A DNA stretch of 64,000 bases from Metellina segmentata (GCA_947359465.1 OX375877.1:50118744-50182743), one strand, 5' to 3'; shown: positions 31,201 to 42,726, counted from the first letter of the stretch. Notes: generated from the letters alone by a model not told the origin. A program made the numbers and translations.

Positions 31201-31358
31201 TAATTGGTAATTTTTTGTTAACGTCGTACTAGAGCAACACAACGGGCTATTGACGACGGTCCGGGATCAGTCCCTTAAGGGAAAGATCCGAGGACACCTC
31301 GTAATTTTGAACCACGGTCAGATGACGAAGCAACACCTGAGCTGGCACCCCACTCTCC
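31201..31358 (-). repeat. SINE-A 3' part with target-site duplication
   Basis: Flanked by TGGTAAAGGTCCAG (31187-31200) and TGGTAACGGTCCAG (31359-31372). The target is itself an older SINE copy that continues to about 31490. Confidence 0.88.
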
Positions 31359-31372
31359 TGGTAACGGTCCAG

Positions 31373-31490
31373 AATTAACCCTCAAAGGGAAAGATCCAAT
31401 AAGAGCACCACGTACTTTTAAACCTTGTTCTGATGACGAGGTTAAACTGAGTTAGAACCCCACACTCCAAACTAGTTGATGTCAAATGTC
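31373..31490 (-). repeat. SINE-A, old fragment
   Basis: AGAATTAACCCTCAAAGGGAAAG to CCCACACTCCAAAC; host of the previous insertion. Confidence 0.7.
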
Positions 31491-31720
31491 TTCATGTAGG
31501 CGTGGTGTAGACACCATGCCAACGAGAAGACACTTGACGTCATAAGAGATTTTATAGTGTACTAGCCCCTTTGTACATGACGGTCTTTGAACACGATTGG
31601 TTTGATTTGAAATCTGGTTGATAGTTGGTTACTCTTGCAACCGGCCTACCTCGGCCCTGCTGCCAGTTACTCCAGTGCGACATTAGTCCCCAATAGCCTG
31701 TGTTGCTACAGAGTTACGAC

Positions 31721-32043
31721 GACCAACCGGTATAGTGGTTAAGGTCTTTAGATCGGAAGGTTCCTGGTTCGAATCCGGAACAAGCATGGATGTTTGTAAG
31801 CGTATGGTGTAGAGGCGGCTGGTGCACCTTAAATCTGTCCTGGCCGAAAGTCCTTACGTTGGGTTAGCGTGGAAGTTTGGAGAGTGGGGTGCCAGTTCAG
31901 ATGTTGCTTCGTCATCTGACCGTGGTTCAAAATTACGAGGTGTTGTCCTCGGATCTTTCCCTTAAGGGACTGATCCCGGAACGCCGTCAATAGCCCGTTG
32001 TGTACTCTAGTACGACGTTAACTAAAGTTACCATTACCATTAC
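31721..32043 (+). repeat. SINE-A, full length with small gaps
   Basis: GACGACCAACCGGTATAGTGG to ACCATTACCATTACC; lacks the GTTAGCC part of the head. Confidence 0.9.
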
Positions 32044-32059
32044 CTTCCATGGTGACTTT

Positions 32060-32246
32060 GTTGGGTTGGCGTGGAAGTTTGGAGAGTGGGGTGCCAGCTC
32101 AGGTGTTGCTTCGTCATCTGACCGTGGTTCAAAATTACGAGGTGTTGTCCTCAAATCTTTCTCTTAAGGGGCTGATCCCGGACCGTCGTCAATAGCCCGT
32201 TGTGTTGCTCTAGTACGACGTTAACTAAAATTACCAAAATTACCAA
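32060..32246 (+). repeat. SINE-A, 5'-truncated, with target-site duplication
   Basis: Flanked by TCCATGGTGACTTT at 32046-32059 and 32247-32260. Confidence 0.9.
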
Positions 32247-32261
32247 TCCATGGTGACTTTA

Positions 32262-32518
32262 GCCGACCAACCGGTATAGTGGTTAAGGTGTTAGCCTCTA
32301 GATCGGAAGGTTCCTGGTTCGAATCCGGGTCCGGGCATGGATGTTTGTAAACGTATGGTGTAGAGGCGGCTGGTGCACCTTAAATCTGTCGTGGCCGAAA
32401 GTCCTCACGTTGGGTTGGCGTGGAAGTTTGGAGAGTGGGGTGCCAGCTCAGGTGTTGCTTCGTCATCTGACCGTGGTTCAAAATTACGAGGTGTTGTCCT
32501 CGGATCTTTCCCTTAAGG
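32262..32518 (+). repeat. SINE-A cut by hAT 2 at CCTTAAGG
   Basis: Perfect-looking head and body up to TTTCCCTTAAGG, where the hAT begins. The SINE tail part does not reappear in a clean form downstream, so the right junction was lost or altered. Confidence 0.9.
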
Positions 32519-34860
32519 CAGTGGTCCCCGGTCCGTGGATCAAATGGTACCGGGCCGCCCAAAGAAAATTAAATTATTTCCATTTTATTTACTGTGGTGT
32601 ATTTCTCTCGAGTTTGTGCGACTTTGCATGGAGGAGAGGTTAACAGGGAGATGAGAGACGTCATCTAAAGCCGCACCAATACCGCGCCTGCTCAAAATAT
32701 TGTGATATCGGGTCGGTTTTAGGTGACTTCTGCAAGCGGCAGTGGCGTTGTATCTTTGGTAAGAGAAGATGTGTCGCTCTTTTCTCTCTGTTCACAGGAA
32801 CTTTAGCATCTTTAACAGTGTTAGGTGTACGTGTATATTGTGTTTGCTAAAATTTTTATCCCACAAATTAGCAAAAATGAGAACGATAGACGTCATTAGG
32901 AAGTGTTCTTGGGAAAAAGAAAAGGCCCAGTGAAGAGACAGAAGAAGAGCCTGTAACATCAAAGAAACATGTAACTTTTAACAGACAGTACCATGAGTCC
33001 TAATTGAAATATGGATATATCGAGACAAATGATTCCGACACACCAAAACCGCTCTGCATAGTTTGCGGCGACCAGCTCTTTAATGAGGCAATGAAACCTT
33101 CAAAACTGCTTCGCCACTTGAACGCCAAGCACCCTGGATTAAAAGACAAGCCCCTGGAGTATTTTGAGAGCAAAAAACGGGAACACGAAGGACAGAAGAA
33201 ATTTATGAGGGCCACCACATCAATTAAGGATAATGCACTGAGACCATCATGTTTGGTGACTAACCGTATTGCTAAGGCTAAAAAGTCATTCACTGTCGGT
33301 GAAGAATTGATCTTGCTCTCCACTAAAGACATATGCAGTGAACTTCTAGGAGAGGCTGCTGTGGAAAAGATAGCACATATGCCTTTGTCGGCTAGCACTG
33401 TGACTAGACGCATTGAGGAAATAGCCGAAGAGATTGAGACACAATTGTTGGAGAGGATTAATACATCTCCGTGGTACGCACTACAGGTTGATGAATCTAC
33501 AGATATTGACAACAAGGCAATACTTATTTTTTTATGTGCGATATCTATATCAGGAGGATGTGCATGAGGATTTGTTATGTGCACTATCTTTGCCAATCAA
33601 CATCATAAGAACAGAACTGTTCAAGTCACTAGAGGGTTATATATTAGGACAACTAAAATGGTCCTTTTATGTCAGCATATGCACAGACGGAACTGCTGCC
33701 ATGACCGGACGATTGTCTGGTTTAACAGCTCGGATAAAGGAGGTTGCACCTGTGAGTGAATCTACGCATTGTCTCATTCACAGGGAAATGCTGGCAAGCC
33801 GAAAAATGTCACCAGAATTTAACAAAGTATTGAGAGATGTCGTTAAAGTTATTAACCACATCAAAGCACACGCCTTTAACTCGCGACTGTTTGAGCAGCT
33901 TTGTGAGGAGATGGACGCAGAGTACATATACCTTCTCTTACACACAGAAATAAGATGGTTATCCAGAGGAAAATCGCTAATCAGAGTATTTGAATTACGA
34001 GAGCCATTGCAAAGATTTCTCTAGAAAAGAAGTCACCGCTGGCATCACATTTCAGTGAAAAAGTATGGGTCACAAAAACTGTCTTACCTGTGCGACATAT
34101 TCAACCTGTTCAATGAACTCAATATGTGCCTTCAGGGGAAAATGACAACTGTTTTCAAGTTTGCAGACAAAGTAGCTGCATTTAAAGTCAAACTGGAGTT
34201 AAGGGGACGACGCGTGAACAAAGGCATTTTGGACATGTTTCAGACGTTAGCGGGGATTTTAGACGAGAATGAGCCTGAACATTCATTCTCCCAGTTGGTG
34301 CACGATCACCTGTCTTTGCTTTTAAAAGAGTTCGAACCCTACTTTCCCAACCACAAAAGACCCACGAACTGGTAAGGAATGGATCCACGACCCATTTTTC
34401 AACAAATCAGGCGAATCTAGCATGTCTGTGCAAGAAGATCAACTGCTGGAGATTACAAATAACGCCGGCCTTACAACTACGTTCGAGACAACAACTCTGC
34501 CGGTGTTCTGGATTAAAGTCATGGCGGAATACCCTGAGATTGCCACCACAGCATTTAAATCCCTACTGTCACTTCCGACAACCTATCTGTGTGAAGCGGG
34601 GTTTTCTGCAGTAACATCAAAAGCAAAACAAAACAACGGAATAAACTGGACATAAGCAACACACTTCGGGTCTTGTATCCTATTACCCCCAGATGGAACC
34701 GTCTCGTTGCAAAGAAACAAGCTCAGGGTTTTCATTGATTTAGCGTTCTAATGAGTTAAAATGCTAAATCACTTTATATTCATTTTTTGGTGCAACTGTA
34801 TTTTGTTTTGAAGGCATGTTTAAATACAATTAAATTAAAATTATTGAATGAAAACAACAA
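32519..34860 (+). mobile_element. hAT element 2 (ZBED5/SCAND3-like), right end unclear
   Basis: Left end CAGTGGTCCCCGGTCCGTGG, next to CCTTAAGG of a SINE-A. The coding remnant fills 32877-34740. I cannot find a right terminal repeat or a second CCTTAAGG, so the right boundary is only an estimate. Confidence 0.75.
32877..34740 (+). pseudogene. hAT transposase pseudogene with BED zinc finger
   Basis: A nearly complete but broken transposase of the ZBED5/SCAND3-like kind. Residues near 33056 read CIVCGDQLFNEAMKPSKLLR then HLNAKH, a BED-type finger (C-x2-C ... H-x4-H). ALQVDESTDIDNKA near 33480 holds the first catalytic Asp (VDESTD). SICTDGTAAMTGR near 33675 holds the second (TDG). EIRWLSRGKSLIRVFELR near 33950 is the hAT RWLSRG block. 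LPTTYLCEAGFSA near 34578 is the C-terminal block. Frames shift near 33545, 34024 and 34372 and a TAA stands at 33002. Long readable runs between breaks show moderate age. Confidence 0.85.
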
Positions 34861-35141
34861 TCTAAAATATAAACAATCAACAAGGTTGCTAGGTCAAATC
34901 TAACTAAAGATTACCGTGTACTTATAAGGACTAGTGACCATTTTATATCTAAGGCACTCAAATGCCCTTACATTGGCGTGATGTGAAAGTCTCTAGTGAG
35001 GGAGCCGGATCAGTTGTGATCACGTCATCTGACTGTTGTTCAAAGTTATGGATTGTTGTTCTTGTGTCTTTCCCTTTGGTCTTGATCACGGTCTGTCGCC
35101 TCGTCATCTGATTGTAGCTCAAAATTACATTCAGATCTTTC

Positions 35142-35149
35142 CCTTAGTG
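35142..35149. repeat. 8-bp target copy left of hAT 3
   Basis: CCTTAGTG, in a SINE-like block (TCTTTCCCTTAGTG). The right partner is CCTTGGGA at 37464-37471. Confidence 0.6.
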
Positions 35150-35319
35150 CAGTGGTCGTCAAAACGGGGCTCGCGAGCCACATGCGGCTCTTTAGCAACT
35201 TGAGCGTGGCTCTGCCACGAATCGATTGTGTCTAAATGCTGGTAGTAAATATCCCAAAGGTGATACAAGGACGAAAACAGTTGAAAAACTTTAGAAGAGT
35301 TATAAAAAATCAAGACCTG

Positions 35320-36720
35320 TATGTAATTTTTGTGTGCAGTCTTATAACAATGTTCATATTGCAAGCTTTATTGCTAGTCCGGAGATTGCTAAGAGAGGCA
35401 AACCGTACACAGACGGTGAACAAATTAAAAGTTATTTAAATGCATCCGAAGAGCTCTTCCAGGATTTTAAGAACAAGGCGGAAATTCTTCACAAATTAAA
35501 GAGTTACTACTGTTTGCTAAAAACGCAAAAGTCAAAATGTCTCCGAACATAACCAATCAGCAAATCAAAGATCTTAAATTGGTTTCAGCATTATCAATAG
35601 CTGTTAACAAATATTGTGACATAAATGACACAGCGCAAGTTTTACTTTTTGTTCGATTTATTTCGTCTTCGGGTCCTAAAGAATGTTTAGGATTATTGCC
35701 ACTTAAAAGTCAAACAAGTGGCGAGGATATTGCAAAAGCTGTCATTGAATGCATAGAGAAACATCATATTTCACTCGAAAAATTTCATTCAATTTCAACA
35801 GATGGGGCAAAAAGTATTACCGGAGTAAGTAAATGTTTTGTTTTTCTTTTGAAGAAAAAATTAATCACGAGATATTTGTTTACCATAGCATCATTACTCA
35901 AAAAGCGAAATGTGCAATGTTATGAAATTAGTGATCAAGAATGTCAACACAATTGTAGCTAAAGCTCTATCATCGCCTATTTAAAAAAATGTTTGTTGAA
36001 ATAGAGAGTGGAATATACGCACAGGTATTCCGCAGCATAATTAGGTAAGCTTAATTAGGTATGTCTTTTAAGAGGAAACGTTTTAAAACGTTTCGCTGCC
36101 TTATTATTTAAAATTAAAGCATTTCTCCTTGAGAATGGTGTTGACTATTTTAAACTAACGGGTGATCACACAGTGGATCCAAACATTTTATTTCATACTC
36201 GACACGTTACGTCTGATCTAAATATTCAATCTTAACCGTGAACAACAGGAGAAAGGAAACACAATTTTAAAGATGTTGGAAGAGGTCATTTCATTCGAAA
36301 ACAAATTATCCCTTTTTGCTCATGATTTGATAAGAAACAGTAATTCATTTTCCAAGCCTGCTGAAACATCGGCAAAAAAATAACTTGATAATTGACATTA
36401 ACTATTTCAAAAAATTTAAACATGAGGAAAGCTTTTCAACTCTCAGGAATTCAGAAATAGCGTAGCGACGTTAGACTTTGTTATAAAACCTCAGTGATGA
36501 CATAACAGAATTGAAATTTTATCCCTTTACTTTTGACATAGGCGATTTTGAAATGCAATTAATGGAGTTAAGAAATAAAGAATTATGGAGCTCAAAATTT
36601 GAACTCCTTAATGCCTGAAATAGAAAAGTTGGAGAAAAATAAATATGATCTTAGCTCACAGAAAATGTGGACTGCTTAGAAAGACCTGAAGAAGAAAGAT
36701 ATAAGTTTCAACACCTGTAA
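35320..36720 (+). pseudogene. hAT transposase remnant (GTF2IRD2-like)
   Basis: SFIASPEIAKRGKPYTDGEQ near 35363; LVSALSIAVNKYCDINDTAQ near 35580; KFHSISTDGAKSITGVS near 35779, with the STDGA catalytic motif. After 35960 only short pieces are readable. Frameshifts near 35330 and 35530. Dead. Confidence 0.78.
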
Positions 36721-36930
36721 TAGTTTTCCTGACTCATATGATCAGTTACAAATCTAGGATTTTCTGTGCTTGCACACTTTGGCTCCACACATTGATGCGA
36801 ACTCTTTTTCAAGCCTAACCCTTATCAAAAGTAAATTGAGAGCCTGAAATATTACTTGAAATTAAAAACGACAAACACATCTCACTTATCAAACTTTCCA
36901 AGGAAATGCAAGGTCATTGTTCACATTAAA

Positions 36931-37228
36931 GCCTCTAGATCGAAAGGTTCCTGGTTCGAATCCGGGTCCGGGCATGGATGTTTGTAAACGTATGGTGTAG
37001 AGGCGGCTGGTGCACCTTAAATCTGTCGTGGCCGAAAGTCCTCACGTTGGGTTGGTGTGGAAGTTTGGAGAGTGGGATGCCAGTTCAGGTGTTGCTTCGT
37101 CATCTGACCGTGGTTCAAAATTACGAGGTGTTGTCCTCGAATCTTTCCCTTAAGGGACTGATTCCGGATCGTCGTCAATAGCCCGTTGTGTTGCTCTAGT
37201 ACGACGTTAACTAAAATTACCATTACTA
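36931..37228 (+). repeat. SINE-A inside hAT 3, with target-site duplication
   Basis: Starts at GCCTCTAGATCG (head cut short) and is flanked by TGTTCACATTAAA at 36918-36930 and 37229-37241. The SINE is therefore younger than the hAT insertion. Confidence 0.92.
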
Positions 37229-37463
37229 TGTTCACATTAAAAATTTTCCGTGTTTTTTCATATTTTTATTTTAATGTACAAAATATTTTTTGTCAATAAA
37301 TCAGATTTTTATTAATATGATTTCTGGTTTTATTTAATCTTATTAGCCAGTTTAAACCGACTCATAAAAACTTGGTTCTTAAAAATAAATTTGGCTGTCA
37401 AAAAAAATCTTAATCGTACTGCTGATCTTTGGCTTGTTTGACTAATGAGTTTGCTGACAACTT

Positions 37464-37545
37464 CCTTGGGAGATTGATCCCGGACCGTCGTCGAAAGCAA
37501 GTTGTATTGCTCTAGAACGACGTTAATGAAAAATTACCAATTACC
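37464..37545 (+). repeat. SINE-A 3' part right of hAT 3
   Basis: CCTTGGGAGATTGATCCCGG to ACCAATTACC, presumably the remainder of the copy cut by hAT 3. Confidence 0.75.
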
Positions 37546-37547
37546 CG

Positions 37548-37860
37548 GAGCGTCTCCGGGACACGGTAAACTGGTTGGAAGATGAACGAATTAACAAACG
37601 GAAAGTTGCGAGTTTGAATCCAACCAAACACCGTCGAGTATATAGGGACTGGTACATGTTAAATCTGAAATATTATGAGTATATGATACCACATTGACGT
37701 GGTGTGGAAATTAAGATAGGGATGCCAGCTCATGTGCCATCATCTGATCGTGGTTCAAATTACGTTGTGTCCTCGTATCATTCCCAATGCGGATTGATCA
37801 CGAACCATCGCTAATAGCCGTTGTATTGCTCTAGTGGGAGGTTAATTTAAATACCTACTG
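37548..37860 (+). repeat. SINE-C, near-complete copy
   Basis: A third tRNA-derived type: GGTAAACTGGTTGGAAGATGAACG, AGTTGCGAGTTTGAATCCAA (B box), then a body distantly like SINE-A (GCCAGCTCATGTGCCATCATC, GTGGTTCAAATTACG). Confidence 0.7.
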
Positions 37861-37879
37861 AACTTCATGCTGTCTTCTG

Positions 37880-38800
37880 TTTGGTGCATATTTGATATTG
37901 ATCCTGGATCGTCGCTAATAATCTTAATCGTAAACTCCGTCTTATTGTATTGTTCCAGTGTGACGTATATTAAAATACCAACCTGTTTGGCGCGACATCG
38001 CCAAAAAATGTCCATCCAACATTAAAACCAACAGCTTTCGAGAAAAAAACTACTGGGATGCAGCTTTGTACAAATCATGCCCAGTAACCCATATTTGTTC
38101 AATTTCCATCTAAAAAAGAAACATGACGGAATAACCGAAAGATGAATCCTCTTCACGCTAGCCTGTCATTGACAGCATGTTTTTCAAGAACCACATTTCT
38201 TGTGGACCAATTTTCTCCCTGCACGGATGAAAACTTATTGATTCTCGCTATGTATTTGCAAGTGAACTGGTTCATTTTGTGATAAACGTTCTTAAGGCCG
38301 GTGCGTACAAACGAGATGTATACAACATACCAGGTACTAGAAGAATCTTCAACTGTCAACACTAATATAATCACGACGTTTGTGTTCAGGATGGGTACAT
38401 AATCACGGAATATCTTTCACACAGTATTTACCAAAATTTCGAACTATTCATCATTCGGAATGTTCATAACAGACATTTACGAGTTTCATTCCCAGGCTCC
38501 CTGCTGAGAATTCAAGTTTATACACATGTGCACTCACATAACGCTGTGGTCTGTTTGCTAAAGGTATCTGTGGATTTGCCAAAGTGCCTATATGTGCTAT
38601 ACATTATATCCAGGCTATTAGTCGAGCAGTCAATATCGAAAACAGGCTGAATAACTACATTGATGAATCGAAAATTCAACAAGATGCTAACGTTCAAAGA
38701 AACGTCTTCCTTTGAAATGAGTACTTTTCTAAGATGAGACCCATTGAATTGAAATTTTACTGCTGCAATTTCTTGTGTAAATTATAAATTTTAATTACGC
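37880..38800 (+). repeat. Segmental duplication block, copy 2
   Basis: Partner of 24270-25890 without its two SINE insertions. The matching is continuous from GTGCATATTTGATATTGAT to CTGCTGCAATTTCTTGTGT. Confidence 0.85.
38564..38715 (+). CDS. Candidate terminal exon, unknown protein (copy 2)
   Basis: Partner of 25657-25808: KVPICAIHYIQAI, RAVNIENRLNNYIDES, end NVFL and the same TGA. The AG acceptor tract here is 2 bp shorter (CTGTTTGCTAAAG). I could not identify the protein. Confidence 0.4.
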
Positions 38801-38899
38801 CTTTTATACACTATCATTTAATTAATGTATTTAATTGCGTATTTATTGACTGGGCTCTTTTGAACCTTAAATTAACTACCTTTCTGACATTGTGACTTC

Positions 38900-39545
38900 A
38901 ATTCTATATAGCACGAACCAAATCTGGAGAAACTGTTACAGTTCGAAGTTTGTGACGAAATAACCCGTTGTTTTACTCCAGTGCAACATTGATTGAAACA
39001 TCAAACTACCGCCAAGGAGAGGTAGCCCACTGGGATGTGTCGAGGATTTGCAACCAAGTGTGTGGTAATTCAACACTTGGTTCAGCGAAGGACTGTCGTG
39101 AACGCGGTGGGCTTGGTGCACGCTTTAACTATCGTGACATCAAATGTCCTCACGCTGGCGTGGTGTGGAAATTAGACGCGTTACGATCCTGGTATAGTTT
39201 AATTCATCTGACCGTAATTCAGAAATACGTGGTGTTTTGTCTTTAAACTTCTTTCCTCCGGGATTACCTGTCACCAATAGTCCAATATGTTTCATCAATG
39301 AGATGTTAACTACCAACCTCGAGTATCCAGACGGTGACGTGTAGTGGATATTTATAGAGGGAGGTGCCAGCTCAAGTCTTGACCTCATCGTCTGACCGTG
39401 ATACAAAGTTGGGTAGTGTTGTCCTTCAATCTTCCATTTCTAATCTATCTCGTACCTTCACCAAAAGCCCGTTCTATTTCTCCAAGGAGACGTTTAGTTC
39501 ACTCTCATGGCGCTTATCAAGTAGCCGTGATTCTATAGATATTTC
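38900..39545 (+). repeat. Old SINE-related sequence
   Basis: Pieces such as GATTCAATTCATCTGACCG-like, CATCTGACCGTAATTCAGAAA and GTGCCAGCTCAAGTCTTGACC show diverged SINE-A/SINE-C bodies. No gene. Confidence 0.5.
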
Positions 39546-40767
39546 CGCCGACCAACCGGTATAGTGGTTAAGGTGTTAGCCTCTAGATCGGAAGGTTCCT
39601 GGTTCGAATCCGGGTTCGGGCATGGATATTTGTAAGCGTATGGTGTAGAGGCAGCCGGTGCACCTTAAATCTGTCGTGGCCGAAAGTCCTCACGTTGGGT
39701 TGGCGTGGAAGTTTGGAGAGTGGGGTGCCAGCTCAGGTGTTGCTTCTTCATCTGACCGTGGTTCAAAATTACGAGGTGTCGTCCTCGAATCTTTCCCTTA
39801 AGGGACTGATCCCGGACCGTCGTCAATAGCCCGTTGCGTTGCTCTAGTACGACGTTAACAAAAAAATTACCAATTACCTCTAGATCGGAAGGTTCCTGGT
39901 TCGAATCCGGGTTCGGGCATTGATATTTGTAAGCGAATGGTGTAGAGGCAGCTGGTGCACCTTAAATCTGTCGTGGCCGAAAGTCCTCACGTTGGGTTGG
40001 CGTGGAAGTTTGGAGAGTGGGGTGCCAGCTCAGGTGTTGCTTCTTCATCTGACCGTGGTTCAAAATTACGAGGTGTTGTCCTCGGATCTTTCCCTTAAGG
40101 GACTGATCCCGGACCGTCGTCAATAGCCCGTTGTGTTGCTCTAGTACGACGTTAACAAAAAAATTACCAATTACCTCTAGATCGGAAGGTTCCTGGTTCG
40201 AATCCGGGTTCGGGCATGGATATTTGTAAGCGTATGGTGTAGAGGCAGCTGGTGCACCTTAAATCTGTCGTGGCCGAAAGACCTCACGTTGGGTTGGCGT
40301 GGAAGTTTGGAGAGTGGGGTGCCAGCTCAGGTGTTGCTTCTTCATCTGACCGTGGTTCAAAATTACGAGGTGTTGTCCTCGGATCTTTCCCTTAAGGGAC
40401 TGATCCCGGACCGTCGTCAATAGCCCGTTGTGTTGCTCTAGTACGACGTTAACAAAAAAATTACCAATTACCTCTAGATCGGAAGGTTCCTGGTTCGAAT
40501 CCGGGTTCGGGCATGGATATTTGTAAGCGTATGGTGTAGAGGCAGCTGGTGCACCTTAAATCTGTCGTGGCCGAAAGTCCTCACGTTGGGTTGGCGTGGA
40601 AGATTGGAGAGTGGGGTGCCAGCTCAGGTGTTGCTTCGTCATCTGATCGTGGTTCAAAATTACGAGGTGTTGTCCTCGGATCTTTCCCTCAAGGGACTGA
40701 TCCCGGACCGTCGTCAATAGCCCGTTGTGTTGCTCTAGTATGACGTTAACTAAAATTACCATTACCA
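39546..40767 (+). repeat. SINE-A tetramer, 297-bp period
   Basis: The first unit keeps the full head; units restart at CTCTAGATCGGAAGG at 39581, 39878, 40175 and 40472, exactly 297 bp apart. The first three share TTGCTTCTTCATCTG (elsewhere CTTCGTCATCTG) and all share GTTCGGGCATGGATATTT or near it, and the junction AACAAAAAAATTACCAATTACC is common to the first three. The array therefore arose by tandem duplication after a single insertion. Confidence 0.93.
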
Positions 40768-40904
40768 GTAAGGCATTAGTTCACTATCATGGAGCCTACC
40801 AGGTGGCCCTGATTCAATAAATATTTTCAATGCTCCAGAGATATGCGAAATTACAGGGACACATGTTCGATTCCTATGTCTGTAAATGGGAGGTAACGTA
40901 AGGT

Positions 40905-41316
40905 AATTTTTAATTTACATCGTACTAGAGCAACACAACGAACGGGCTATTGACGACGGTCCTGGTAAGGAAAGGTAATTTTAATTAACGTCGAACAAGA
41001 TCAACACAACGGGTTATTGACAACGGTCCGAATCAATCCCTTAATTTAAAGATTCGAGAACAACACCACGTAATTTTGAACCACGGTCACATGACGAAGC
41101 AACACCTGAGCTGGAACCCCACTCTCCAAACTTCCACACCAACCCAACGTGAGGACTTTCGGCCACGACAGATTTAATGTACAACAGCCGCCTCTACACC
41201 ATACGCTTACAAACATCCATGCCCGGACACGGATTAGAACCAGGAACCTTGCAACCTTGCTATCTAGAGGCTAACACCTTAACCACTATACCGGTTGGTT
41301 GGTCGATATGGATTAT
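40905..41316 (-). repeat. SINE-A copies (one 3' scrap plus one full)
   Basis: 40905-40965 is a 3' scrap; 40975-41316 is a complete but diverged minus-strand copy with a short duplicated CAACCTTGC in the head. Confidence 0.8.
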
Positions 41317-41365
41317 TACTTAACGTCATACTGGAGCAGCATAACGGTCTATTGACGACTTAGAT

Positions 41366-41667
41366 GGTAATTGGTAATTGGTAATTTTAGTTAACGTCGT
41401 ACTAGAGCAACACAACGGGCTATTGACGACGGTCCGGGATCAGTCCCTTAAGGGAAAGATCCGAGGACAACACCTCGTAATTTTGAACCACGGTCAGATG
41501 ACGAAGCTACACCTGAGCTGGCACCCCACTCTCCAAACTTCCACGCCAACCCAACGTGAGGACTTTCGGCCACGACAGATTTAAGGTGCACCAGCCGCCT
41601 CCACACCATACGCTTACAAACATCCATGCCCGGACCCGGATTCGAACCAGGAACCTTCCGATCTAGA
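41366..41667 (-). repeat. SINE-A, head end missing
   Basis: Minus strand; stops at TTCCGATCTAGA and is followed by repeated GACTTAGATGGATCAA. Confidence 0.9.
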
Positions 41668-41704
41668 TGGATCAACTTACGACTTAGATGGATCAAACCA
41701 AATG

Positions 41705-41815
41705 GGTAATGCTAATTATAGTTAACGTCGTACTAGAGCATCACAACGGGCTATTGACGATGGCCCGGGATCAGTCCCTTAAGTATAAGATCCGAGGACA
41801 ACACCTCGTAATCAA
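41705..41815 (-). repeat. SINE-A 3' fragment
   Basis: GGTAATGCTAATTATAG to ACAACACCTCGTAATC. Confidence 0.85.
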
Positions 41816-41937
41816 ACCTAAGGGGAAAGAGCCGATGACAACACATTAATTTTTTATTATCACTGAAGGAGCACAACGTGCTTTTCTTTACAAGAAACGA
41901 ATATTTATTTATATTTAGACTACAGTTAGAGTACAAC

Positions 41938-42268
41938 GCCGACCAACCGGTATAGTGGTTAAGGTGTTAGCTTCTAGATCGGAAGGTTCCTGGTTCGAAT
42001 CCGGGTCCGGGCATGGATGTTTGTAAACGTATGGTGTAGAGGCGGCTGGTGCACCTTAAATCTGTCGTGGCCGAAAGTCCTCACGTTGGGTTGGCGTGGA
42101 AGTTTGTAGAGTGGGGTGCCAGCTCAGGTGTTGCTTCGTCATCTGACCGTGGTTCAAAATTACGAGGTGTTGTCCTCGGATCTTTCTCTTAAGGGACTGA
42201 TCCCGGACCGTCGTCAATAGCCCGTTGTGTTGCTCTAGTACGACGTTAACTAAAATTACCAATTACCA
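41938..42268 (+). repeat. SINE-A, full length
   Basis: Complete; TACAAC occurs just before and AGTTAGTACAAC just after. It sits right upstream of the F promoter block. Confidence 0.92.
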
Positions 42269-42341
42269 GTTAGTACAACAGTTGTATCTTTATCGTGCCA
42301 AAAGGAATAAAATATTGAAGCCAATACGACACATTAAACAT

Positions 42342-42432
42342 TGAAAGTTATAAAAATCACGCCAAGAAAGAATTTGGTCTTCGGTCGGTACAGCTGTTGT
42401 ACTTTGAAAGTTATAACAATCGCGCCAAGAAA
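42342..42432 (+). promoter_or_regulatory. Repeated upstream element of gene F
   Basis: TTGAAAGTTATAAAAATCAC then GCCAAGAAAG (42341-42370) and again TTGAAAGTTATAACAATCGC then GCCAAGAAAA (42403-42432). Gene G has one copy (48984-49010, GAAAATTATAAGAATCAAGC). The shared core may bind a factor, or be what is left of a small tandem duplication. Confidence 0.4.
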
Positions 42433-42494
42433 AAATCGCTTTAGGTTTAAAAAATTAACAAGTTTTTCCTTAAGTTAGTTTAGCTATTACTGTA

Positions 42495-42726
42495 AATCCA
42501 AGTTCATCCGACGAGCCTGTGCTTTTCCAACAGTTAATTGCGTTATGGATATATCAGTTCAACAGTATTGCAAGCATTGAAAAAGTACAGCATACTACAG
42601 TACAACGTTTTCAAAAGTTTTAGAAATCTCATGAACTCTTAGCAAAATCTCCAAATTAAGCAAGCCAAGCAAGCGAGTTACGAGTGCATTCTTCAACAGT
42701 GGTTAACTCTTGTGTTCCCTGCATCA
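42495..42726 (+). promoter_or_regulatory. Conserved leader of gene F
   Basis: CATCCGACGAGCC, TTCAACAGTTAATTGCG-like, TACGACGTTTTCAA-like, AATCTCATGAACTC and GGTTAACTCTTGTGTNC follow in the same order before gene G (49104-49308). No clear TATA box. Confidence 0.5.

Larger units (their letters stand above)
35150..37463 (+). mobile_element. hAT element 3 (GTF2IRD2-like), 2.3 kb
   Basis: Left end CAGTGGTCGTCAAAACGGGG followed by CTCGCGAGCCACATGCGGCT, a widespread hAT terminal sequence. Right end GAGTTTGCTGACAACTT, its degraded inverse. The flanks CCTTAGTG and CCTTGGGA both fit the CCTTAAGG site of the SINE. A 5'-truncated SINE-A sits inside (36931-37228). Confidence 0.8.

Noticed and set aside
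33000..33596. 198-codon minus-strand frame
   Set aside because: Antisense of the BED finger and VDESTD region of hAT 2.
39546..40767. CRISPR-like regular repeat array
   Set aside because: The period is 297 bp, units are whole SINEs and there are no spacers; the genome is eukaryotic.
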